64,000 nt of DNA from Zerene cesonia. Taxonomy: Eukaryota; Arthropoda; Insecta; Lepidoptera; Pieridae. The stretch spans positions 3,968,001-4,032,000 of the forward strand of contig NC_052110.1 in NCBI RefSeq assembly GCF_012273895.1, written 5' to 3'. The translations under genes were made by a program, and so were the position numbers. Positions within the stretch are counted from its first letter, which is position 1; every line of letters begins with the position of its first letter. Shown piece after piece: positions 36,057 to 47,051 of this stretch. Below the pieces are notes generated by a model. The model saw nothing but the letters and a program-made list of their open reading frames with translations, had not been told where the DNA came from and searched no databases.

Positions 36057-38209
36057 AGAAATTTTCATGCTTTTTCAAATGATTGATGTCTTGCCTAATA
36101 ACGAAGCCCCAATGTACATTTGACTATACAGCTTTTGCAATAATCTTAATAAGTGTTCTTCACCTAAACGTTTTATATTGTTAGCTATTGGTATTGAAAT
36201 TTCGATGTTGCAATTAGTTAATGAGATATCGACGTCGTTATGCTTACATGAATATTCGTAACTAGATACAGGTAAATATTAAAATAACATGACCAATTAT
36301 AGAAGACCCCAAAGGCAAAGGCGCTATTGTAAACATTTTTAAATAAAAACAAAACGATGAAGCTTACCTTCAGAATAGAAAATATAGAACGTTAAATAAT
36401 ACACTATGTCGTATGATTATTATATAATAAAATATATAAGCATATAACTGATGAATGATATTTATCAATATGAGCTAAAAGTTATAGTTGTCAAAATAAG
36501 GTACATAATACTCATGTACTATTCGATTTGTTTATTAAGAAAATATTATCCCTACATTATTTAAAGAGTTGTGCATTTCATACAAGAATTTACAAGGAAA
36601 GAACTGATTCATACCATCACAATACTTTGAATCAACAAAAGTTTATGACATCTTAAATGACATTGATAAAATACTGTATTATTGGATCATGACCATGATT
36701 AACCCGTTCAAATTAGGTTCGTAATATTTGTACATATCAAATTAAAACCATAATTTGTGTGTAGATGATGCTTTTAGGAATTGAGTAATAAATGTTGGCT
36801 CAAATAAAAACATTCCCCAGGGACATGTGTATGTATTAGTTTCCCGTAAAAATCAATTTATATTGTGTAATTAATGTCTTCTGTCAAGGGCCTTTTATCA
36901 CATTTAAACTTATGACTTAGTACGCCTATTTATACAAAATGATGCCATGTTAATTAATAAATTAGACCTTAGATAGTGCACTTATTTTTTGTACGACATT
37001 AAATAAATTTAGTTTAAATACACGTGTGAATAGAGTTATTCCTCATTTGTTCGTTGTTTTATTATCTGTTGTGTTAGAACGAATTCAAATGCGTTTTAGT
37101 ATTATTCGTCAAATAAATGTTATACATTTTTATTTAATTTATTTTTAATGTGACGTGATTGTTTTCCAATTGAAATAAATGTACGAAATTGACGGTGTTA
37201 TATTTTTAGTAATTGTAGATTGTTTTTATTTCTCTATCTAACAACCTATTATTAATTATGAAACTATAATCACAACTCATATGCCATGATGATTTACCAT
37301 ATTATTATTTGTAAATAAACTTATCCATATTGCACATAGTTCGTCAATTGTAGGGATTCTTATGAATAAATAAATATATCAAGCTTGTTTTTCCAACAGC
37401 TTCGTGTACAGAAGCAACGAATTGGTAATCCTTGTGATATAAAAATATATGGTTTATATACTTCTTCGTATATATTGAAAGTAGAATAGTAGGCCCGGTA
37501 CTATCAGCCTATAAAATAAAGCTTTAAAATACTTATGACTTAACCCTATCGTATGTTAATATAATAAAGTTAACCTATACTTGTCTAATCCTATCTTTAA
37601 TATATGTTAATGCTGGAATGGTTATAATTATATATAATATAAATGTATACAACATTGCTTATCTTCATAGTTGAGTATAATATAATAATATATTAACTAG
37701 TTTAAGTTTTTCTTTAGTTTCTTAATCTATCTTGATAGTAGGAATATGAGTTTGTGAATTTTTTTCTGTTTATTTTATTTCTATTCTTTGAGAACATAAG
37801 TATCTTATATAGTACAAGTGTATTGTAGTTTTGGTAATGTTATTTACTAATATTCTAATATTAAGAACTTGATTATTTATTCCAATATAAGATCTTTTCA
37901 TAGCTCAATTCTTATGTACTGTATGGTAGACAATAAATATTTTTTTCGAAACTGTAAATTACCAAAACTACACACTGTTTCTATAGTTGTTTGTTGTTAC
38001 ACAATTAAGACTTATTTAAAGTCCTAGAAATGATTTATCTGCCCGTTTCTGCCTATCCAATGGACTGTTCTTATATCATTTATACATAGTCAATTATGTA
38101 CGTATTCTATCCTTATGAAAACAAAGATTGTTTTATAATGTAATATTGTATTGGGAAATAAAAGATATATGAAATAAATAATGTTGTTTGTTTCTTAGGC
38201 ATTTATACT

Positions 38210-38365
38210 TTTTTTATTTTTTGGGGAAATCTTCGTAGATAGAAATGGCCCCCGGGGAAGGAGCTGTGGTTATGTCGGATTCTTATCGATCAAAACTCCA
38301 CTATGTTCCGTCGAGCCGCTTAGGTGAAGGGGCCACGGGAGCTGGTTATAATACATCTGCGTACC
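38210..38365 (-). mobile_element. Retroelement tail, sister copy of the one at 63124
   Basis: On the plus strand a T-rich tract precedes ggggaaatcttcgtagatag and 'ccgtcgagccgcttaggtg' to 'ccacgggagctggtta', matching 63142-63270 closely. The T tract is the reverse of a poly-A tail, so the element reads on the minus strand. No clear target-site duplication. Confidence 0.65.
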
Positions 38366-38490
38366 TAATTGAATGTCTGTTTGGTCTCATTGTTTTTAAA
38401 TTTTATGTCGGATAATTTGTGTTTGTTATCTATATAAAATTGTTATAATTTATTTGTTTTTAACAGCATTAAATGAAAATTTTTAATAGT

Positions 38491-38522
38491 TTACCCTAGC
38501 GGAGTCGGGGCGAGCAGCTAGT
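38491..38522 (-). mobile_element. Fragment of the lepidopteran short repeat
   Basis: Reads ctagcggagtcggggcgagc / agctagt, the inverted 5' end of the repeat family seen at 12317. Confidence 0.5.
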
Positions 38523-38559
38523 AAACGATATTCAAAGTTATAATTAGGTATGTAAAATA

Positions 38560-38782
38560 AGTCCAGAGAACGTTTTTGTCTCATCACGGAGGCCCGTATC
38601 CTTTTGCTCACCCTTCTCAGTCCCTTTCTTTATTCCTCTCCTCACTGTAGTCTGGTTGTCTGGAAGAAATCGCTATATAGCGAAAAGGCCGCCATTTGTT
38701 TATAATGTAACTTTATTAACTTTTTTGCAGCTTTATTATGAGCAATAAAGAATAAATAAATAAATAAATAAATAAATAATAC
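38560..38782 (+). mobile_element. LINE 3' end with (AAAT)n tail
   Basis: Contains 'gtctggaagaaatcgctata' and 'ggccgccatttg', then gcaataaagaataaataaat and a perfect AAAT tract: a well-known lepidopteran non-LTR retrotransposon 3' UTR. The ORF parts are absent (5'-truncated). Confidence 0.7.
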
Positions 38783-38789
38783 TTTCTTA

Positions 38790-38940
38790 ATCCCTACCCA
38801 ATTTAAAGTCGGCAATCCATTTTTTGAGGCGTAAGGTCTGCTATTGACTTTATACCTCTCCAAATGTTCATGGGCAGTGGTAGCGATTACTAACAGGCGA
38901 CCCACCAGCTCCATTACCGACTATGACATGAAAAAACAAC
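38790..38940 (+). mobile_element. Second non-LTR/SINE tail adjoining the LINE tail
   Basis: Contains 'aatttaaagtcggcaatcca', 'tgttcatgggcagtggtagc' and 'aacaggcgacccaccagctc', ending tgacatgaaaaaac, the usual 3' end of another lepidopteran element family. Inserted directly after the previous tail. Confidence 0.65.
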
Positions 38941-40358
38941 TTTTTAACTATATTTTCAAGCATTCTGATAAAAAGAACGGCATTACTAAATAAATACTAA
39001 AAAAAATTATGTCAAATTTCATCAATATTCGTTCAGCCAGCCTTGCTTCATTTAAGTTTAAATTACCAACCATAAAAATATGTATAGTTAATCGCTAATC
39101 GTAGGTATACTCAATTATAAAGACTAATAAGGTGTTCCCTTCACATTGATTCTCTTATAATAAGTACGTTATTCTAACACGAGTATGGTATCTAAGTCGA
39201 CTTAGCACGAAATACCTTGACTTTTGGATGCAGTTGTACTGTAATCTTCACTTTGTATATCGTTGGCATTACAAATAGTAGCTGCCTCTAATGAATCCTA
39301 ACATTTGCCTGCATAGAGATCTTTAGCTCGCGAAGAATTCGGCTCGAAGCGACATAGTATAACATTTTGTAGAATACCTATTAATAAATCCTCTCAAATT
39401 TATTGTTTGTATTAAAGATTTAATAATGGAAACCTATTGTTATAAACTGAGAAGCTATTTGAGGTACAAATTTATTCTAGCATTATTTAAATACAAGTAT
39501 TGGATAGGTATGAGATAAAAATAAAAGTAGAATATTTATTTCTTATTATTATTAAATTTGTATTTTATTAGTATTTTCCTGGATGAATGTTCTTTTCTTT
39601 TTTATTCTTTAAATGCATTCTGTCATCCCATTACAAATGTTTTTTTTTGCATTTCTAAGTAAAACTCAATTCATACTCTACAATCTTTATTGATTTCTTT
39701 CACAAATACGTTACATTGAATTATGATTAAATTACATAGATACTGAATAGGACAAAATATGATATGAATATGACAAAATATTCAATGATTATGAGTCTTT
39801 CTTATGTAATTCAAAATCTTTATTTAAATAACAAAAATAGTGTCTCTCTGGTCGATTGTATGCATACGTAAAAACTAAATGCATTTAGAATACTTTATTA
39901 TTCACATATCTATCAGACATACAAAACATTGTATTGATTTTTTAAAAATATTTATTGAATTCTGAACATATTTTGAACTCGATTTATCTATGTTAATACC
40001 ACCATTATAAATTATCTACTACTGGTAAAATATGACATAAATATTTCAAAAACAATATGTTAGTATACGTGTGAATTAACATATTAGGTATAATACATAC
40101 GTATTCGAACTTTTATAGGTAGTTTTTAAGTCACCTGCATTTTGTTTATGATCGCAGAGAACAAAAACAACCAAAAACTTCAATAATTTCTAATTTCTAT
40201 AAATAAAATCGCTTTCTTTAAGGAGAATAAATTAATATATTTTATATTAACCCATTAGCCTTATTGTTCCGATACATGAAATGAGAGATGTTATACTCAA
40301 TTTCTTATAAGTAATTTGCTGCATGTGAGAACTATTTTTATAGTTTTTGTATTGATTC

Positions 40359-40401
40359 ATAATGTCTTTGATAGCCTAGGTAAGGCTATCAAAGACGTTA
40401 T
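40359..40401. repeat. 19-bp inverted repeat (hairpin)
   Basis: Arms 40359-40377 and 40383-40401 pair with one mismatch around the 5-base loop aggta. Isolated from genes. Confidence 0.8.
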
Positions 40402-40439
40402 GTACATAGTCTAGGTAAAGGCTAGAATCAAAAGGGAAG

Positions 40440-40502
40440 GAGAGAATGCGATTACATCCACTAACTATTTATTCCTTTGTCTACACGGACGAAGCCTCGG
40501 GT
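40440..40502 (-). mobile_element. Fragment of lepidopteran short repeat
   Basis: Ends ctacacggacgaagcctcgg / gtataaag, an inverted and decayed version of the 'cgcggcttcgcccgtgtag' repeat start seen at 55376. Confidence 0.4.
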
Positions 40503-43500
40503 ATAAAGGAAAAGAAAATATAATTTGATTTTACAAATAAATTCACTGATACATATCATCCTCGGTATACATTACATCTAACATCATATCAGGCGAGGGT
40601 GATTTATCGAAGTCGGCTGTAATTTGTAGAAAATCTATAATATCAATCTATAATCTATATAAATAAATAAAATCTATCTATAATTTATATAGGTCTAAAC
40701 TGCGGTTCGATCATGAAGTATTACTTGTATAATTTTATTGAGATCTATTAAGCTAAAATAAAATTAAATTACAATTTTAACATTTTTTTAAAACAAGTCA
40801 AAATGTCGTACTTATATTCTGAAGTGGTATAAGTTTGTTTTATGAATATATTTAAATCCCGATGATTATATTTAATTTGTGTAGCAATTTCATAAAATAA
40901 ATGAACTTATAGAGCATTAATGTGAGCACACTTTTTATAGCTGTGCTTAAATTCAGGTTTTTTATGTTATTCTTGAACAGAATAAAAAATAGGCCATTTC
41001 GAGATAAAGAGTGGTAGAGTTTCTGGATGGTTTTTGTCAAAGTAACGGTGTGTGTTCGGAATTTTGTAAAATATCTCCAATGATGTTTTGTGCAGGATTT
41101 CATTGAAACTGGTTTATTTTGCATATAACATAATTTGAATTATCTTCGAGATTTGAATCCTAAGTATAAGTAAAACAACTATAACATATTTAACAAACAG
41201 CAGCTGATTTTTTTTTTTTAAATCCATCCCAATATGCCTATTAAACATCACGAAATCAATAAACTTTTTGCACTATATATAAGATCCAAATGTTTGGCAA
41301 TTACAAAGACTCCAACAGACGGAAATGTAGACTATGGAATAAAATTCACAACGTTCGCTTTTCCGCTCGGCTGTCAAAAATGTTTCCCCACAATCTTAAA
41401 TTACTAACGTATTCACAGAACAAAACACCCACATCTGTTTTGTCACGTCCAGATCAATTTTTAATGCGCATCAATACACAAAGTACACGTATGCTAATAT
41501 GTAGTTGTTTGTCCTCAAATCCATTGTGATGTGTTTATTATGATTCGCTCGGTGTATCTGGCACGCGTAAAATCAATGTCGGGCGCTCTTCCTTCCGTTA
41601 GCTTGACATCTTGAGATACACCCACGATATTCGCGCCCAAATACTGTTGTGAACAGCATGCTTTTATTTTTATTTGGGATATTAGTGCTTCAAGAGACGA
41701 TTTAACTTCTAGAGAAACTATTATAGCACAATTAAGGCTATATCTTTGCTTACTAGCAGACAAGATCGTGGGGAAAAAACTTCCCTATTGTGAAAAAGGG
41801 TTCCATTTTTTAATTTTTGTAGTTTGTATTCATTGTTTTTAAACGTTTGTGTATAAATGACAGCATTTGTTTAAAAAAAATCGTAATTGCATTCTATTGG
41901 CAGATATCAACGATAAAAGTATCACATTGAGATAGAATAATGCTAGACTAATTTTATGTATACGCAAATTTGTATGTTGATGTTTGATTTAGTATTTAGG
42001 ACTGAAAAAAAAAAAAATGTGATGTTATATCGATCGTAGAAAGCCGCATGTGGGAGTCTAGTATAGATTGAAATCCATGGCTACCCTACTATATATTCCA
42101 TAGCTTTATTCGGTTCAAGTTTGCGGGATCCGTTGCAGCCTCGATATATAAGAGCGTTAACAATATGCATAATTTATGCAAACAACATCTGAGGAGATCT
42201 GATGGTATTGGAACTTGCTATAATACAAGATAGAGATTTGTAAATCAATGAAAAAGGAAGGAAAATCATATGTATTTTCTGCTATTTCCATCATTTATAA
42301 ATATAGATTCAATGATTTCGATCCCGTGAGAATAGACATAGTAGTAAACGCTTTAGGGCGTACAATGTCGGTACTTTGATCAAGGGTGTCTGTTTGAGCA
42401 ATCTAGACGGCCCACTAAACGTTTGAAGGCCTTTATTTAGAGTCTAGAAAAGGCTTTCATTTTAAATGTTAGTTTAACTTTATCTTAGTCTTAGTATAAG
42501 GGTCGTACTTTTGTTGTAAATAGTGATAGCTTACTTTGCTTTCTGGATTGCGATTGATCGTAAAGTTGGAAATTATAAAGTAGTGATTAAATATTGTTTC
42601 AAAAGGCGCCCGAATTAAAGCGTCGATTTTATAGTTATATATATTAAGTGTATGGCGTAATTTTTTTAATAAAAAGCTGCTATTAAATTAAACATTATTA
42701 TCAAATAAAGGGTATTACGTCACAACTTGTAATATTTACGTCAACAAATATATTTTATGTAAGTCTATGGCATTGTTAACTCTGGGATAAGAGGCTTTGT
42801 CAAACATAGTACCTCCTTATTACATGTAAAGGGCCTCTTCGGAAGCACTCCTGACGGTTATCCATAGGAGTGTGACTTCAATTATATCGCAAATAAAAAT
42901 CGTATTAGAATGTATGAAATGCTTTGTTGTTTATGTCTTATGATATAGACATAAAAAAAAATTGCTGAATGTGTTAAAAACAATTAAAACAATGTGACTA
43001 TTTTAGGTCGAGGTATTTATTGGTTGGTATAAGTCTTGTTTAATTTGGCATGTTCATTCCTTGATCTCGCACAAAATTCACCTTTTTAGGTTCGTAAAAA
43101 TGTGTTTTTATCAAACATTAATACACAATAAAAAATACTCTAACGCATCATTTAAAATAACTTGAATATATATTAATTGTTACAATGTTTTACTTATTCT
43201 ACAATTATTACTTCTATTATTCTAAAAATATTTAAAGACTAATTAAATAATTAACATAATTTCAAAAACTAACTTTTTATAAAGTCGTAAATAGTAGTAC
43301 CAGATGGATATTATGCCAGTTGGTTAATTATAATACCAATTAAATTGATCAAGATGATTATAAATCCTACTTTGTTAAGATAAATGTTAATCGGCTATTG
43401 TATTTGGATAGATGTAGCAATCAAGTATTCTATTTGAATTATTATTGATTATATTATAAAAAAGATAAATTTATAGCTGATAGAAGATTTTAACATTTTA

Positions 43501-44583
43501 TGAAATAACTAAAATTATTATTATTTAAGAACAGACAATTAAATAAATAAAACATTTGTACAAAGTACGCAGTATAAAATAATATTTTTTATATTAGTAG
43601 TGTAAAGTCAATAAATAGAGAATTAAGAGTGTAGTAAAACAAATATACAAGGACTACATTAATACTATATAGTACCACAGATAACATAATACTATATGTA
43701 GTTCAAATATCAAACAGGGGGTAGAAGAAATAAAAATTCGGTTAATAAAGAAATCTTTTCCATTTTAATATACATATAACTTAATTCGTAAACACCTGAA
43801 TCAATGTTTTTACCATTTTCACATATTAATCAGTAGCTGACGCAGCTGCCGGTATGTCTATTATAATATTATGCTATTTGAGACAGGAATACGTTTGCAG
43901 TATAGTAAAATTATTAATGATATAATGTGACCCAATAGAATAGATAGTGATATATTGTGTTAGATAGTTTTTCATTTCAACAATGGGCTATTTCAATTTG
44001 CGTTGCATTGTTAGTAACTTTTTACTTTAGACTGCATTAAAACTAAGGACATCACAATTTTGCGTCGAATGAAGCCTTGTCTTAGTTGGATCGCTTAAAA
44101 CTTAAATTATATTAAATCCCCGATCACATATGAAAATATTACAAATGCAGTAACTTGGAATACGTAAAGCAAAATAATTATAATTTATGTCACACGAGTA
44201 ATAAATTGAAATATAAAAATCATGGAGTCGTTTAAAGATATTATACCGGTTTTATGCATTTAAAGAAATGACCAGAACGATGCTACATCTTAAAAAGGAA
44301 ATAAACATAATGCGATTTGAGTTCAGTAATAATTTCAAATGGCTAATCATTTTAAACACCTTTTACCGGAATTGTTGTGGAAATGTTTATGTAAATAACA
44401 AAAACTCGTTATAAAACTAGACACAATTTATGTATCAATAAATATTTGTTAAATATTTTGAATGATTTACTATTTGTTTTTAATTTCTCATTTCCTTTAA
44501 TAGCGATGGAGGAAACCTATGTTTGATACTAAACATGTATGTAAACAATAATTTATTTATATTCAAATTCTCGGAGGTTCCAA

Positions 44584-44690
44584 ATAGCCTATATCATTTC
44601 CTATTAAATGCAAATCAAATGGAGATTTAGGTGAGAAAGTAGAACATTAAAAATCACTTTCGCATATTTATAATGAAAGTAAAATAATAT
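44584..44690 (+). mobile_element. Degenerate short repeat copy
   Basis: Runs from aatagcctatatcatttcct to actttcgcatatttataatg, matching both inner and terminal blocks of the family. Confidence 0.35.
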
Positions 44691-46258
44691 TTAATTAATA
44701 CATTTTACTCAACTCTATGATAATGTAAATAATAGTTCTAAATTTTCTGAGCATTTATGGTATTGAGGTAAATTTTGTCCCATATTGTAAATGCGAACAA
44801 TAACATTGTTTACAAACAAATTCAGGTTACGACACTAACAAATGCGTTTATCGCAAATTACAGGCAAAAATGTAGTAAAATAAACAAAGGTTTTGTTTAA
44901 CACTAAGTGAGTTTTAATGAGTAAAGTTATCCTCTCGGAAAAGGAGAGTTTTTAAATGAGAGAGCTAAGATTTTCTAGATTTGTATGTATGTAGATTATG
45001 AATAGGTATAAACATTGTTTTTATGTACAATGACGGAATATTTCAGAGGTCAAAATGTTGATCGAGAAACGAAGTCATTTCATAGTATGTCACTGTAACT
45101 TATTTTTGTTTATGGCCTTAATAATTTAAATGATACTATTGTTGTGTACCTCAGTTTACTAAGCAACATATTACCTAAATAAGGATACAATTTAAACATT
45201 TTTCTGCCAACTTATTAAGACAGGGAAAGTACCAGCTATTATATTATATGTATACCAGATTTTGTGTCAGAATTAAATGTAGAATATTAGGTTTTTATAA
45301 GACGGTTCTATTTATTTATCAAAAATTTTAATACTATTTTCTAACCGAATTCGGATGCCACTGTAAGTTTGAAGAAACCTGGATACAATGTTTAAGTACA
45401 ATAACTGCATTTTCTGCATGCGTACATTCTTAAGGGATAGTTATCTATTAACGAGTTCCTTATGTTTACCGACATTATTCCAACAGATGTCATGTCTATA
45501 ACGGGCTATGTAATAATACGAGTTTAACTGGAGCATAAAGTGGCTGAGACGCCTCTGAGAAGCAAGTACTATATTTTTAATATACGCGACATAAGCATAA
45601 ATTAAATAAATGTAATGAGATATCAGGGAGGGAATTGAAACCTTCACTGTAATACTGGTTTCCGAACCGTTGCTTGACCCGCTGTTTCTACCAATAGGTG
45701 TCGTACACTGCACTTTTTGGCAGTACTCGATCATTTGTATAGAGGCTGTTCTTTATTTAATAACTAAAGACACGAAAAAATTTACGTAGAAATACGCAGA
45801 TTCGAAGACCACTTCATGATAGAATTTTTCAAGGGTTTGAATTGTATAAAGATAAAAAAATCAAATTTATAATGGGTTTGAATTCATAATTCTTAATTCG
45901 TGTTTTAAATTAATATTGCGCATATCACTATATTATATCATTATTCGATAATCACCCACACATTGATTGACAATTAATAACAAAATATTAAATGACACGA
46001 CTGTTACAAATTCTTGCAGTTAATTACTTTAACGGTATAAATAGCTAATGAGGTGATAATTTCAAACACAGCCTATCAGAATAATAAAAGTGAACGAGTA
46101 AATATGCTTAATTTAATGTTTTATCTAAAAGCATTTTGAAAGTAAATCTTTCTCTTTGATTTGTGATACTTAGGTATGAGACTAATTGCGTAGCTTTGCA
46201 TTAATTTCTGATCGCTTTTTTTCTGTAAAATACCTTTCTTGTTATAATATTTTGATAG

Positions 46259-46295
46259 CAATTGTCTTAGGCACTCACTGTGCCTAAGACAATTG
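46259..46295. repeat. Perfect 16-bp inverted repeat (hairpin)
   Basis: Arms caattgtcttaggcac (46259-46274) and gtgcctaagacaattg (46280-46295) are exact reverse complements around the loop tcact. Confidence 0.85.
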
Positions 46296-46504
46296 GCTGT
46301 GCAATTATATTATGTAATGAAAAATAAAAGAAATGATAAAAAATAGGAAATGTTTCAGCTCGTGATTTTAGGACTAATGTTGTAATTTTATTCGTTCTGC
46401 TGTCTCGCTTGCGATAATTCCTTAGTAAGGTTTCTTAAATTCCGGGTTAAAATATTTGAATTATATCTTATGAAATTAGTGTTAGCTGTATGTGCATTTT
46501 TTTC

Positions 46505-46706
46505 GTTCTGGTTTCCTGCCCATAGCCTTGTCCGCATGTTGAGAGGGAAGGAGAGACATTCCGTTCCCGTAAGATTTTCGGGACAAAATGTATCCTTTCA
46601 CGGGCGTTAAAATATTCTTGTGTCAAATTTCATAATCGTTTATGTGGTGTAGGCATGAAGAAGAGAAAGAGTTACTTTCACAAATATAATATATATTAAG
46701 TAGGGA
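46505..46706 (+). mobile_element. Short interspersed repeat just upstream of Cht5 promoter island
   Basis: Contains 'tcccgtaagattttcgggac', 'gtgtcaaatttcataatcgt' and 'actttcacaaatataatata', the order of blocks seen in other copies. It lies a few hundred bases upstream of the GC-rich Cht5 island. Confidence 0.5.
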
Positions 46707-46959
46707 TTGGCTTTTCATTTTTGTAGGTTTGTTTTATGTTTTGTTTTAAATACGCTGCACATAAAACAAACAAATCAGAGAGATTTCTAATAACACACTT
46801 TTATTAAAAGCATTGGATCTTTCTCTCGTTGTTTTTACAATATTTTGCCCGATTTTACGAAACAAAATTAAAATACAATTTCACAATACCCATACAATTT
46901 TTAATATTTTCATCAATCTTTAGGAGATGCATAAAAATTACTACCAAAACATCTTAGCG

Positions 46960-47021
46960 CACCCTTTGCGCGGTGAGGATGCGCGTGCGCATATAACCGC
47001 CTTGCAGTGCCGATGGGGCGC
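46960..47021 (+). promoter_or_regulatory. Candidate Cht5 core promoter (GC-rich island with TATA box)
   Basis: A sharply GC-rich island in otherwise very AT-rich DNA holds a TATAA box at 46992-46996, about 30 bp before a short stretch that ends in a good splice donor (gtgagt at 47052). It is 4.2 kb upstream of the first coding exon of the chitinase. I infer a promoter plus non-coding first exon; the exact start site is not determined. Confidence 0.45.
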
Positions 47022-47051
47022 AATCGCACGCACGCCGTCGAGTCGCGAGCC
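47022..47051 (+). other. Cht5: Candidate Cht5 non-coding exon 1 (5' UTR)
   Basis: A GC-rich segment ending cgcgagcc, directly followed by the donor gtgagt. Joined to the acceptor before 51256 it would supply the 5' leader of the chitinase mRNA. With it the gene has eleven exons, which fits my recollection of the silkworm orthologue. The 5' boundary is approximate. Confidence 0.42.

Larger units (their letters stand above)
36057..46959. other. Intergenic stretch between the PH gene and Cht5
   Basis: AT-rich, no coding sequence supported. The first 1-2 kb is probably 3' UTR of the PH gene, with several AATAAA motifs. It holds LINE/SINE tails (38210-38940), fragments at 40440, 44584 and 46505, two strong hairpins (40359, 46259), and a less AT-rich zone at 41280-41770. 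Confidence 0.7.
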
